Assembly: GCA_000934455.1 (NCBI GenBank)
Contig: KN886240.1
Location: 101,617-143,220 of the forward strand
Length of the DNA stretch: 41,604 nt
From: Apostichopus parvimensis
Taxonomy: Eukaryota > Echinodermata > Holothuroidea > Aspidochirotida > Stichopodidae
Direction of reading: 5' to 3'
A program made the position numbers and the translations under genes. Below, in pieces: positions 1 through 11,960 of this stretch. Each line of letters begins with the position of its first letter. The first letter of the stretch is position 1. The notes beneath the pieces are model-generated. The model was not told where the DNA came from, did no database searches, and was given only the letters and a program-made list of their open reading frames with translations.

Positions 1-336
1 ATCCCCTCCCATCCCTCCATTTGGCCATTCTACTGTCTTACCCTTCCCTGCCCTACCCCACCTATCCCCTCCCATCCCTCCATTTGGCCATTCTATTACC
101 TTACCCTACCCTGCCCTACACCACCTATCCCCTCCCATCCCTCAATTTGGCCATTCTACTGTCTTACCCTACCCTGCCTTACACCACCTATCCCCTCCCA
201 TCCCTCCATTTGGCTATTCTACTTCCTTACCCTACCCTGCCCTATCCCACCTATCCCCTCCCATCTATTTGGCCATTCTACTGCCTTACCCTACCCTGCC
301 CTACCCCACCTATCCCCTCCCATCCCTCCACTAGGC
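1..336. repeat. 63-bp pyrimidine-rich minisatellite
   Basis: The unit starting atcccctcccatccctcc recurs at 1, 64, 127, 190, 253 and 312, a period of exactly 63 bp; the last step is 59 bp because one unit lost four bases. The array is cut by the left edge of the window, so its full length is unknown. Each unit holds runs like ttaccctaccctgcccta on the C-rich strand. Because 63 is a multiple of three, one plus frame stays open as a 21-residue Pro/Leu/Tyr-rich repeat. I read this as a by-product of the period, not a gene. Confidence 0.95.
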
Positions 337-466
337 CAAGAAGTTGTATAATATATGTTTTTGTTCAGCAGTACATAAGGTTTTAAAAACAAACATTCAT
401 TAATGGTAGAGTGGTAATAAATAATATTACCATCTAGAACTGCACCATTAATTCTTGATTAAGTTT

Positions 467-852
467 CATATTATTTGGTCAAAACTTATCAATCGTAAAA
501 ACAGAAAGACTCTTTTATTAATGAAATGTTTGAAAGTTTAATGGAATAAAAAAAATGAAAAAAATATCAAAACTCAAAATTAACCACAATAAACAACAAC
601 AGAATTTTTATGATTTAAGTTGAAAAATAGTGCAGTGATCTGGATGTATCACTATGGTCATCATATTATTTGGTCAAAACTTATCAATCCTAAAAACAGA
701 AAGACTCTTTTATAAACGAAATGTTTGAAAGTTTAATGGAATAAAAAAAAAAATTTAAATAAAAATTCGAAATTAACTATAATAAACAAGAACAGAATGT
801 TTATGATTTAAGTTGAAAAATAGTGCAGTGATCTGAATTTATCACTATGGTT
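467..852. repeat. Two-copy tandem duplication, 195-bp unit
   Basis: Copy 1 starts at 467 with catattatttggtcaaaac and copy 2 at 662 with the same bases. Both continue through shared blocks (aaacagaaagactctttta, gtttaatggaataaaaaaaa, gatttaagttgaaaaatagt) to a common end tatcactatggt. Differences are scattered substitutions and length changes in A-runs, so this is an old local duplication. There is no coding frame and no terminal repeat. Confidence 0.93.
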
Positions 853-1099
853 ACATGCATAAGTTAAGCTACAATATGAAGCATAAGTTTTCCTCCTGTG
901 GGAACAACAAAACAAGAAGCTGTTCAAAACTGTCTTCATCTTGTTTCTTAGCTCATAACGTAGCAATTGTTTATTGTATTGTTTACTCTGGGACACGTTA
1001 CAGTTCCTTAATCTGCATAAATATAAGCAACAATCTCACACATCAGCACACATTTATCTCCATTTACGTCCATTCCATTTGGTTACTTTTCGGAATTAG

Positions 1100-1456
1100 A
1101 CAAGTTTTGAGTGTAATTTGATCCTCATTGGTGTCATGGAGAACTTTAAAGTTGACTATAATTTGGAAATTTACATCAAATGCCATGGCAGAACATTTAC
1201 GATCTACAAGTGTGATCCCTGGGAACCCTGCCAAACACATTCAAACCGTGGAACAACAATTCCTGCAAAGCTGACATATTACGTGGAACGTAATCCACCG
1301 AGGGGTGAACCAGACTATGTAAGAGGAAAAACTGTCTTTAAAACAAGTTCTGTAAACTGTACAAAGCATAGATCATTATCAATTGGGAAGCTGCGCAAAG
1401 ATCACAGATATTTGGAAGCGTGCATTGTCCATACTGGATGTAAATATAAAGATTGA
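1100..1456 (+). CDS. Hypothetical cysteine-containing ORF or terminal exon
   Basis: The frame opens after a TAG at 1097-1099 and closes at TGA 1454-1456. The first ATG is at 1136 (106 codons); the upstream TTG at 1118 is not a credible eukaryotic start. The bases ending at 1099 (ttacttttcggaattag) could also be a splice acceptor, which would make this a last coding exon. The product is basic and has six cysteines (in IKCHG, YKCDP, EPCQT, VNCTK, EACIV, TGCKY) spread over about 80 residues, as in some small disulphide-rich domains. Local GC is higher than in the flanks. I do not recognise the family. No AATAAA lies close downstream. It could be a chance ORF. Confidence 0.33.
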   Translation, partial: TSFECNLILIGVMENFKVDYNLEIYIKCHGRTFTIYKCDPWEPCQTHSNRGTTIPAKLTYYVERNPPRGEPDYVRGKTVFKTSSVNCTKHRSLSIGKLRKDHRYLEACIVHTGCKYKD

Positions 1457-3000
1457 CCAATGATTAGCCAACAGGCAGTTTGAAATGAAGTAATATGACC
1501 CACAGTCATCAACGAGTGATGTGTCTCAATATACCTATCTAATAATCGAAAGTGAAGTTAAGACACTTCGTCCAAAATTACCCTTCTTCGACAATTCAAA
1601 TCATTTTTTTCTAACCCTACAAATATATGAATCATGCCTTTTTGGTTTCCCGAATGGGAAAACTATGGAGTCACTCTTAGCAAAATTGTGAGTGAGACCG
1701 TAGATTGTAAAGTTGGCAATGGCTATAATGCAGATCACAAAGTCGGTAACTACTATTATGGTTAGATTCATCCAACACGGCAACATACAGAAACGTTGTA
1801 CTCAAAGCCGAAGCCAAAGTTAATTAATCAGTGCAAACATCTGGAGTCTATGCATGCTACTAATTCTTCAATACCACCCTCTTTACATTTTGGGAAACAT
1901 TTCATACTGTAGTTTTGATTCTTCAATCTTGCTGAGGGCCAGGGTTGAAATCAAAGATGGAAGATAACCTACCATATAACACCAATTGACAAAAAGCATC
2001 AGACAATAATTATCAGAGATGTTTTGTCTTTGCCTTTGAGATTTAATAGATGTGGAAGGGTGTTTATTCAGGTGTTCACAGTAAATCTTATAAATAATTC
2101 TACTGGTGCATAGTGATCGAGCACCACAACAAACAGGCTATAATGTGTTTATAGCAAGTAATTCAACAGAAACAGGCATAGTTTTATCCATAGAATAGTT
2201 TAGAGGGAAGTATATTGTTACCAAGTAAAAAGAGGAATACAACCCAAGCATCCGGGTAATGACAATTTCGTGCTGTTTTCAAGATTTCTTCATTTGAGTT
2301 TTAAAACCTGCTGTGGAAAATAAGTGTGATGTGATTGATGCATAACTGCAAAAAGTTGAAATTTTCTTCAAAGTTTGAATTCTTTTTTCTACTTGAAATT
2401 GAATGCATCCTAATACATGAATACATTCACCTTCATAGGAATTGTACCTTTGCAACCTATTGTAGATGGGAAAGTTGGAAACATTCCTTTAATTTCATTT
2501 AAAATAATTTATTACTTTTCATTAATTACTTTACAATGGTATAAACATCTTGGAAACACAGAAAGTTATTGTCCTGCTTTAAGACGAGCCCAGTGAGAAA
2601 CCTCTTAAAAGTTTCTCTTAAAAATATTCTCAAGAGAGTTAAAAAGGAAGGCACAATACACAAATTTCCTTCCCGGTGTTTGCAACTGGCAAAGATTAAA
2701 ATTCATCTCACGTTTATGCCTCATGAAAGGTTAAGTTCATCGTCAGTGCATCCCAGGTGTTTTTGAACCTCCAAGGCACACCAGGATTTTAAAAAAGAAG
2801 CCTGTAAATGTAGAGAGATAACCCAGACCGAGGATCCAAGGAGGATTACAAGAGTATAGAAAGTTGATAAACTTCTCTATACAGTGTACTATAATAAGCA
2901 TGTATTTGATCATGCATGACAATGACAGACTTAAAAGAAGTGAACAAAATGCAAATATTTACATCCCATAACATTCTTAAAGGTCAATTAACATTAAATT
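1457..3000. other. No gene seen
   Basis: AT-rich DNA with short frames in all phases and no convincing splice pair, repeat array or RNA gene. A 65-codon frame at 2569-2766 lacks an ATG near its start and has no exon-like edges. Confidence 0.6.
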
Positions 3001-3007
3001 CTAAAAG

Positions 3008-3110
3008 ATGAGGAAGTAGGGGGAATGGGTAGGGAAAGTGGAGGATGACAAGAAGGGGGATGGGGATAATTAGGGAAAGTGAGGGGGGGATGAGGTGGAC
3101 GTGAAGGGAT
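3008..3110 (+). repeat. G-rich purine tract
   Basis: The plus strand is an irregular purine tract with many runs of three to seven G (gtagggggaatgggtaggg, gaagggggatggggataa, gtgagggggggatgagg). It is low-complexity DNA able in principle to form G-quadruplexes; no regular period is seen. Confidence 0.7.
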
Positions 3111-3415
3111 GAATTTAACACTCATTCATTGTAACCAAGAGTATGGTTCTACACAAAGGAGAGTCGTGGCACTCTAGACAGATAGCCTGCAATTTTCACA
3201 AATAGATTATATAGACAAGTGTTAAGGACTGCACTACAAATGCAAGAAACCTGCTTTGCTTCTACAATATAATAATTCATCTTTAAATCCAAGTTTGGCA
3301 TACCTTTCCCTTTGGTCCATTCCTAGCTAGCCTAAGTTGGATGTCAGTCAGACAGGTACCCATGCCTCCCTTCAATTCACTAATAACTACCAAATGAACA
3401 ACCACAGTTAAAACA

Positions 3416-4228
3416 TTGTTTAAGAAGTCTGGTATCCCAACTACAGAACTGTTGCATGTTAATCACAAAGTGATAACACACTTCCCTTCCACACTAGTAT
3501 CCTTTCTCCCTGATCTCCCCCCCCCCCCCTTTTCCCCTTTTACAATACCAATACAACCTATATCTTATAAACCCTTCCAACCCCCAAAACTCACTGATTT
3601 GTGTATATTTACAACTTACCATACTTACCTGTCTCCTATACAGACGCACTCGGATATCCACCCTAGCCTATCAAACCTATCCATCTGTCCAACTTTACTC
3701 TGCTGTAGCCTATTATGCCATGACGGTCATGACCTCATATTATTATTCCCTTTATCATTCATGTCTCTATAGTACTGTGTCTATTGACGAGAGCTATACT
3801 TCTCCTCCAATCACATCCTCGGATAACATTCGGCCAATGCTCCCCAATCCAGCTTCCTTCGGTGTCTTATATTATTATCAAACCACTGTTTGGTATGATC
3901 GACTCAAACACTCAAATAATTTATTGATTGGCCTCTAGGGTTGCCTTCCTATCACCACAATATCTTAGGAGTAATGGGAATTAATTATTGATTCTGCCAA
4001 AATACTACCGTGAACGCCATCACAGTATCCAACGAAATTCTAGGAGGTAATTCTTTACCCACTCGGGACGGATAAAATCTCCCTCTAATCTATTCCTATT
4101 ATCTTGAGAAACTATTTTGCAAAGCAGCTCCCTGCCAAAACTTGCTTTTGTCCACCCTATCATATATATAGGCCAATATCCTACAAATCAAACTTTTAAT
4201 CAAATATGTTATGTTTCTTTGAATCATT
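3416..4228 (+). repeat. Probable diverged retroelement-like repeat
   Basis: The 22 bases 3621-3642 (atacttacctgtctcctata plus ca) recur exactly at 33663-33684, upstream of a LINE-like 3' end. Weaker matches follow in the same order, for example gacctc then attatt with ccct and ttcatt. A 22-base exact match 30 kb away is unlikely by chance, so the two segments are probably old copies of one repeat. The rest is pyrimidine-rich DNA with a C-run near 3518 and no coding frame I trust. Boundaries are approximate. Confidence 0.4.
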
Positions 4229-4232
4229 TGAG

Positions 4233-4283
4233 ACCATTTTGGTAATGAAGCTGAAGATACAAGTCCAGGAGGATGGAGAACAG
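4233..4283 (+). CDS. Candidate 17-codon exon
   Basis: The segment is bounded by a moderate acceptor (tttctttgaatcatttgag, AG at 4231-4232) and a good donor (CAG then gtaaca at 4284). It is exactly 51 nt, open in phase 0, and reads TILVMKLKIQVQEDGEQ, a protein-like string. The open frame continues past the donor to 4442, so it could instead be part of a longer ORF or an old repeat. No partner exon is found on the plus strand. Family unknown. Confidence 0.27.
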
Positions 4284-5389
4284 GTAACAAACAATGCTGA
4301 TAAAGATCATCCTATATTGGCCTCAATTTCAGAGGGTGGAAAAATAAAGAGAAATATATCTTGCTATATTGTAACTGTAGCATGTACAGTGTTATTTAAC
4401 AAATGTTTATGGATCCACTTTTCTGACTATCAGATGAAGTGATAAAAACAGCCCATAAAACTGTAACTCTTATGTATAGTAATAGTGATGCAGAAATGAG
4501 AAGCCTATTCTGGGCAAAGGTAAAATACTTTCCAAAATCAGTCTGTCCTCCTTGCCCTCTCTGCATTCCCACTCCCTCCCTCCCTCCCTCCCTCATCTCA
4601 TTTTCTCTCCATTCTCATATCCTTATTACAATCATCCACCAGCACCACCTCTCACCCCCCCATCCTCCCTCTCTTTCCCTACCCCACATACAATCGATTC
4701 CACTTTGTTAGTTTTCTTCATAACCAACTTAAATAACTGCCAAATCTTTTGTCACTTGTAGTAGACGTGAATGTTCTTTTAACCAATCCAACTACATATG
4801 AATATTCATTACAAATCCTTGGTTCTACCTTGTTGACTTGCTGTCACTTAAATTACCCCCTGATGACCTCATTCACAGCTAATTTGACCAATGATCTATC
4901 TTTTATTGCTTCGAGATATTCAAGCTACTCCTTAACGATAAAGTTGGGCAGAAATACGGAGGCACAAAATCGATGATTGATTCACACCTGAGCAGTTTGT
5001 CTAGAATATCCCTTTAGTTACAGATATGGAAATCCGTGCTGTGGCCCCAAAATAGCCCCTGTGTAAATATTTTCTTCCTGCAACTTTTGGCTTTCAATTT
5101 GTGGTTTCAAGGTGTGTACTAATAGAGAGAGGCTTAGTACAAGGTACAACATATCCTGGTTTAGACATGAAAGCAGCAGGTTACATTTTAGTATGTTAAC
5201 CTTAACAAGTCTAACCCTCTTTCCACCACAGATTCAAGCACATTAATTGTGTCATAAACTGGATTGCTAGTTTCTTGAAAATAAAGTTCCATTGTTTTTT
5301 CTTTTCATAACAAAATTAAAACATTCCCTGCAATTTCTTTTAATGGAACATGAGATTTGGGCGAATTTCCATGAGGAAAGAAAGACTCT
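4284..5389. other. No gene seen; includes a CT-rich tract
   Basis: 4545-4685 is CT-rich on the plus strand, including a short (CCCT)n run at about 4573-4594. The rest is AT-rich with no supported exon, repeat array or RNA gene. Confidence 0.6.
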
Positions 5390-5520
5390 GGTAGAAACAA
5401 TATAAGAAAGTGATTCCAATTTCCATGGTTTTCCCATGACTTTGGACATTTTAATCTCTTCCATGACGTTTCCATGACTTTTTTTTAGGTTTCTCATGAC
5501 CATGGGATCCTTGCATAAAT
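5390..5520. repeat. Short interspersed tccatgac motif cluster
   Basis: Variants of tttccatgac recur five or more times (atttccatggttttcccatg, ctcttccatgacgtttccat, tttctcatgaccatggg). The minus-strand open frame across it (5267-5551) is made largely of this repetition, with recurring HGN and VMGK-like strings, so I treat it as repeat rather than gene. Confidence 0.5.
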
Positions 5521-7590
5521 AAAATCTTATCACGTATTTCTTTACACCCAAAATAGAACCGTCAGCCTCTAATTAGCCTCTAATTCATTAATGATAATCA
5601 AAACTTCCAGCTATATTTGCTATTAGGACATTCATGTCATTTGTTATCAGAGTTACTGTGCTTGAGTAACAACATGAACTATATGGATACACTGCAATTT
5701 AATATTCAGTGTTAATTTAATTATCATGCCATAAACAAATTTACCTATTTTGACAGGATGTTAATTATACATAACTCCATGAGGTATGTGTTTTCTTGGT
5801 TACATTTCAATTCACCATACACTACTGAATGCACCACCTTCCAGGGGACCTTGCTTATAACATAACGCAGGATTAATCTGCGTTCTAAAAATAACAAATC
5901 TCAGAGTAGCATAGCTTTAGCAGATATTCCTGTTATGTGACAACAGTTCCCCAAAAATTACTGATACAGGGATTTACAAGCAACGATACATATCTGTCTC
6001 CAGACTACATTTGCACTTTCCCTCATACCTACGCTATATGACAAGAAATGTTTTAGCACTGCGCCCTCTATTCCTACTTCCAGGACACTGTCCCACTTTC
6101 TCCTATCCGAATCTACCACTCAGAAGTGATCCTACATGATTTTTCATGTTTATTATAGTTTATAATGCAATTTGATTAAGATTAACAAAGCCTGTACTGA
6201 GGAGCTTGCAGGTCATCATCAATTTAACCTTAAAGGAACATTCCAGGTATTTAATAGAACTCAAATTTAAATTTCTTCTTTTTTGGCCAATTATAACATA
6301 TCAAAGCTAATATTCTGCCAAAAGTCACCCTTTTACTACTATCTATCATACTAAAATATAATAACAACCTCAACACTAACTTCAGCTTTATTATAATATT
6401 TAGAACCGATTTAGGGTTTTCATGTCTTCTCAATTTTTAATCTTTCCATTGTCGTTTGAGTCACTTTGATCAGCGAGATTCCACGTCAGGGAACGTCACT
6501 TGTCGTATCACAGTTAGCAATTGCCATCCTTTTTGTCCCGTTTTGGTCAAAATAGCAAAGTTCAAACCTTCCCTATTTCTTTCCACCTGTTAATTATTAC
6601 TGGAGATACCGCCACGACTATGTTTTAACTTCATGACAACCATGAGTAAACTTTCATTTGGGTTGTCATTCTGATAAGCCAAACCTGTTCTTCAGCCAAG
6701 AGCTAAATTAATCAAAATCTGAGGAGGAAGAACCCAATACAAGCAGCGTTCCATTCGTTTTGGCTCAGGGGATAGGTCGTGACAACCTGAATGTAAAATG
6801 AAAGATAGAAGGTGACAAATTCGCCTCTGGAAAACAGGCCAAATCACAACACCTCAATTCCTGACTGTTTGCCATTTTTCTCTGGGATTCAGAAGATAAG
6901 TGAGAGAAATTGTATCTAGATTAAACTTCATCACAGTTTTCATTAATGTGACCAGTAGGAGGCAACACATCGCCAAACTTTTTTACTGGTTTTACTCTTT
7001 AAAAATTCACAAAAAAAAGTTTTTAAGAAAATTTAATTATCCTTGATTAAGGATGCCTGCCAAATTTGACAGCTGGTATCTTGGATGTTCTCTATATACC
7101 GTTATTGAATGTGAGATATAAATCACTTAAAAGTATTTTCTTTCATTTATATATGTTACGTCACACTTGTGTCTTAATTAGAGCTAGCACGGTCTAATGA
7201 ATATTAATTAAATGCTGCAACCAGAATGCTCAGCTCTAGGCTTTATGATACCTTTGCTAAAGCTAGATCCCGGTTAATAATAATATAGAAACTGGGTTAA
7301 ATCTGTTCAAGGAAAGAGACCACCAGAACACATCAGAGACTTTCTGTAGCTCTGTGACTTATAATTGCAAAAATATTTGTAAAATGAGGATTTTCAGTCA
7401 CGCCCAAAAATCAACAACAGGGCAGCGATCATATCGGTCCTTTCTAGTTCCACAGAACTTGATAAGCTGCAGTCTCTGAAATCACTGAGGATTTCTATCG
7501 AGGAATTATCTCTGATGGAATATATTTCTGGGCAGAGTACCAACACATTCAGTATTACATGCATAGTGTGACGTATTCAAACTAACATAC
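5521..7590. other. No gene seen; possible decayed element near 6.23 kb
   Basis: At 6231 the sequence reads ttaaaggaacattccaggta, a TTAA followed by an inverted ggaacattcc core that looks like a MITE end, but no matching opposite end is visible within 500 bp. The string gcgccctctatt (6061) recurs at 21563 as ccgccctctatt, probably a dispersed repeat fragment. No splice-bounded exon was found. Confidence 0.45.
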
Positions 7591-7642
7591 CTGCACTGGG
7601 GAGTGGGGACCAGCATTGTTGGAACCAATATGAAAGTGCCCT
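7591..7642 (-). CDS. Candidate 52-nt internal exon
   Basis: On the minus strand this GC-richer island follows acceptor catttctgcag and ends in CAG before gtatgttag, a strong donor. All three frames are open: one gives GHFHIGSNNAGPHSPVQ, another GTFILVPTMLVPTPQC. It lies 1.8 kb downstream, in the same direction, of the candidate exon ending at 9413, which ends in phase 0. The plus strand is also open here (GTSIVGTNMKVPSAEM), so strand is uncertain, but only the minus strand has paired splice signals. Product unknown. Confidence 0.3.
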
Positions 7643-9412
7643 CTGCAGAAATGCTTAAGATTCTCATTGGTAACACTCACTACAAGTGGACATTAATAAT
7701 TTACCAAGAACTCAGTAAGAGGCAAATTAATTTAATGAAGTACTTTCACTGTCTTCCACCTCATTCTAGGTCATTATACCCGATGAGTTTCAAAATCTAT
7801 CACGTTAACGAGTCAAGTACTTTACAGTTAATTGCTAGCTAATGCACTTTGATAGGTTGTGACTTGGCAGAAAATTGAGCAAATTTGGAATTGCCGATTC
7901 CTCTGAAACAGAACCAGCTGAGAAGATTTAATATCACTATGTTAGCCAGCTATCCTCTCACTTAAATCTCAGTGTATTATATCGCCCTATCTGTCTCTCC
8001 GGTTAACTTATCCATAGTTTGTCCTGTAAACCGACCTACTTTAATATTTATACACTGACTGTAGCAGCTGCAGTAGTTAAGGGGTGTGAGATGACAGAGA
8101 GATAAAGGATACAGGCACCATTTGTAAGCTGGCCAAAGCATCTACTTGTCTATCTGCAGAGCCAGGCAATTGGATTGTGTATCAATAAAGCATCAACAGC
8201 CTTTAAGCCACCTATAAAATATATATGCCTGTCTATGATAACTACATTTTATGATAATCTTTCTCCCAATTTTATATTGTTTATGCTGTCATTCATTTCT
8301 TTATATATCATAAACTGTAATAAATATTTTTTAGTCATATATATTGCATCATTTCACAATAGATTTAAAGGAATCATCAATTTCCCTTCCTTTTTATTTT
8401 TTAGATGCAAAAGTTTGGGAATTGACATATGAGTATGATTCCACCTTTAAAGGGGAACAGTTCCATGTGAACATTTGCAATGGGACATATAGTTATTTTC
8501 AAGCTTTGCTTTTAAAGTTAAAGTGTTTATAAATCTTTTAGATTTTGACCTCTGTTGACCTTAAATGACCTCTGACCACCAAAGACAAAATTGGGTTCTT
8601 CTTCTCGATAATATAAGGGTAAAACACTAAACCTTTTTGCGTCTAGTGTTCACAAGACAAGGCATAAAAAACACATCTATCCCCATCCCAGTCCACTCAC
8701 CCCCTCCCATCACCACCCACATCATTATTTACTTTCGCATAGTATCATTATTTGCCTTTGACAAGGAATCACAAAGAGTACATGCACTTTTGATGTCACA
8801 GAATCCTTCTTTTTTATATCTTTGAGGTCATATTACACACTCTACAGGGTTTCATTATGATTAAGCTAATCGTAACCACTTTTTATCACCATCATCTCTA
8901 CTATTAAATCTACTCAGCTGGTTTCGTGATATTTCTAACATTACAATTTAACCATATTTCAGATCACAAGAAGTTTCTTGTGCAATATGTTTAGTCAAAG
9001 ATACTATGAAATATTCGTCTCACCCTAAAAAAAAAAAAGTAGAAAGAGCTGATAATCTCCAAAGCTAGTAAGTTTAAATATGACAAACTATAATGTGATT
9101 CTTAAATATTGAAAATTGACAGGGATAGGTAAATATTCTAATTTCAAAGCTTCTATCATTTCTTCTGACATTACTAAATTATATTCATACTCGAGACTGG
9201 AAAAATTCTATTAAAGAGATCTCCATATGCAGAAATTTCAATATGCAGAATATTGATTAATGTAAACATGAAAAATACGACTTTCCTTTTAAATATTTTC
9301 TTGCGACAAGCGATTGGAAGAAACGTTTCTTACACGACAGAAGTATGGAAGGTTAGACAAACGTGATAGGTCGTAGTTTAAACCCAAATTGAGAATAATT
9401 GATTTTACTTAC
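7643..9412. other. No gene seen
   Basis: AT-rich sequence with short frames only. A ttaaaggggaacagttcca string at 8449 has an inverted ggaac-a-gttcc core resembling that at 6231, which may mark small repeat ends. No matching opposite end was found. Confidence 0.5.
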
Positions 9413-9474
9413 TCTCCCCTTAGCACGTCCATCCATCTTGAAATAAAATCCACCAATTCCAGACAAAACTTTGT
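9413..9474 (-). CDS. Candidate internal exon, unknown product
   Basis: On the minus strand the segment follows a possible acceptor (ggttaactgtttataag) and ends at GGGAGA before a consensus donor gtaagt (9412-9407). Its 62 nt are two bases completing a codon plus 20 codons reading KVLSGIGGFYFKMDGRAKGR, which ends in phase 0. The string is rich in G, K and R and looks protein-like; an internal ATG (9436-9434) has a fair start context (caagATGG). Phase 0 gives a different open frame ending in TAA at the donor, so this could also be a terminal exon. I do not recognise the family. Exon-level support is the donor and reading frame only. Confidence 0.38.
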
Positions 9475-11960
9475 CTTATAAACAGTTAACCAACGCTTCT
9501 CAGAGACATTCTTCACATTGTACAAGAATTAACATTCCAAGCTTGAAGCCTTTTTTTTCTCCTCTTTTTTTGTTATACCCGCTTCCTTTGATTGTTGATC
9601 CATGATTAATGAAGAGAGTGATTCTCGTCTTTTCAACATACCTGCTACAAGTTCATATCGTTAAGCTTCCATAGCCATCGATAAAAAAACTAAAACAAAA
9701 GAGCCAAAAAGAACAATTTTCCTTCGAGGTATAAAGCCGAATCTCGATGTGAGGTAGAATTCTGTCATCACGCTGCTGAATTGATCAATCAAATGACGGG
9801 TTTCGGATAGTCAAACAGACTATCGCAGAGCTAGTATAAAACTTTATGTACTTTTGTGAAAAGGACATTCAAAGATTAGATTTGAAATAGCATGAAGACA
9901 CGACAGTAATTCAGCCAAAAATAAATAAAAAGAATTCCAAAGAAATGTTCCAATGTTCAAATTTTCCATAAATAACCAAAATATCACAAGCAAAAAAAAA
10001 AAAAAAAAACACAAAAAGAAAATGTGTTTTTATTCAAACCTAATCAACCAATACGGTATGTATGTTTTCTTCATTTTTCATTTCTCCTTCCTATTGTAAA
10101 TCTCAATAAAACACACTTGTCATTTAGCCTCTGAAGGAGATCCTGCTAGGATCAAAATCATCAGGCCAACTTACTTTTTCACATATTGTAAATCTCCACA
10201 CATTTCTGAATGTGCCACAATACAGGAAATTTCATCCACAAAGTTCATGAATGTATTTTTTTTCATTTTCCCCAAAATAACGACAGCGTCTTTCTATAAA
10301 GGTACAACGCACCAGTATACTGACCTAATATCTTTTCGGTCATACTGGATGCAAATCAATACATTTCATGACACATGAGCTTAACACGTACACAGTACAT
10401 GCCAGCAAGAGTTAGCTGTGTTCATCTTCAGAAGACGGTTTTAAAACAATAAATATATACCTCCGACTAGAACTATATCCTATGAATGGAATTTCACTCC
10501 TAACAGGAGAATACTGCCATGAACAAGCTGTATACACTGAAATATTAATCCGTCCCTCTAGGTATTATTTCAAATTCTCGCAGCAAATTAACCACTTGAG
10601 AATCCTTTGGTTTATTATTCTCCTTCCTCAAACATCCATCCACACAGTATAATCCTTGCAGAGAGTTAAACCACTAGGGCAATCCAAATTCACTATATCA
10701 ACAAGTTCACATCCCAATTACCATGCACCTAGGGGTTCACGTGTACAAATAACTGCACCATTAGAGAGAGAGAGAGAGAGAGATATAGCAGTGTGCAGAA
10801 GATGTGTTGCCCGGAGGTCTGCATACACTACTTGCAAAATGTTTTAAGGGAGATAGTAGTAGTATGGAGTGGGAACTAATCAGAATTAAATTAGAAGCAC
10901 ACTACTTATCAAACATTTCCCTGCATCTGTTTACGAGTGCAGTCTTTTTTTCAGTCCATCAGCAGTTGGCAATAAAAAATCTTCATCGAATGTACCAAAA
11001 TCAACTGGATACGACATCGCGCAAACCAATCAGGAGGAGATTTTAAAACTTTACATAGAAGATGAAAGATGCCTTAGAGACATTTATCCCAGATAACTGA
11101 TGAAAAACAATCTAAAACATCTCAAAAAACAAAATATCTCTCGTGAAAGAAAACGAGAGACAGTAAGAACACTTGTGAAGACAAGAAACGAGTCCGACAC
11201 GTGAAAAATTCTCTCCTTGAAAATTCAAGCTGTTCATTCTTTCCGTAGATCCATATCCATATTTTTCATGAAATATAAGATTGACTAATTCAATTTGATG
11301 GACACAGCTGAAGTTCTACAGACTTTGATTTGCCTGTAAAAACTCCTCTCTATTTCCTTTCTTTCTTTTGATCACATGATTTACAAGAGCAGAGTAAACT
11401 CTGATGACATCTTCTTTGAAATTCACATCCAATCTCTCCTCCGTCCTTGAAGAAACGTGACCCTTTACGCAACTCTACGCAGAACTCCATTAACCAATCA
11501 GCAGAGCCACTGAGTTGAAGAGAATTGATAACGAAAAAAATAAAATCGGGTACAACGTCCCCTCCAGGCTAAAGCTAACATCAACTTGAAAGATAATAAT
11601 AGCTAGCTCCGACTCAAACGATTCAATTCAAAACAGATCTCATCTGGTTTGTGTTTATACAAGTATTATCTCACTGGATGTTCGTACGTACCAACAGACA
11701 CTACACACAACATTGAAAAAATCCACATTCACCACGGTAATGCATGCAGAGAGCTAGGCTAAAAGTGTAGACCAAATAGAATGGCTATATAGCTAGGTTA
11801 CGAATATCGGCCTCTGTAATTGAAAAATAAAGGAATACCAAGTGACACGCAAAAATGACAGGTTTGATCTAATTTTACTTCTCTTAATTTACCCTTGGGG
11901 CGAAGTATTAAGTGCCCTGATTTCAATTGAGGAACTCTTCTTCGTTTTCTCCGAACTCTT
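9475..11960. other. No coding exon; low-complexity runs and CCAAT-like motifs
   Basis: Holds an A18 run (9992-10009), a perfect 7-bp hairpin gatagtc-aaaca-gactatc (9806-9824), an (AG)n run at 10763-10783, and two ccaatcag motifs (about 11027 and 11495). The CCAAT-like motifs could belong to a promoter, but no transcription start or matching first exon is supported. Confidence 0.4.
10763..10783. repeat. (AG)n microsatellite
   Basis: About ten perfect AG dinucleotides in a row. Confidence 0.95.

Noticed and set aside
21..386. 121-codon Pro/Tyr-rich open frame at the left edge
   Set aside because: It is the 63-bp minisatellite read in one frame; the unit length is a multiple of three, so the frame stays open without selection, and it starts at a non-ATG codon.
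5267..5551. 94-codon minus-strand ORF
   Set aside because: Largely built from repeated tccatgac motifs; no ATG in a good context and no domain.
9407..9436. Reading the MDGRAKGR string as the N-terminus of a Piwi-type protein
   Set aside because: GR-rich starts occur in Piwi proteins, but eight residues are far too few, and the open frame continues upstream of the ATG; no further Piwi-like exon was found.
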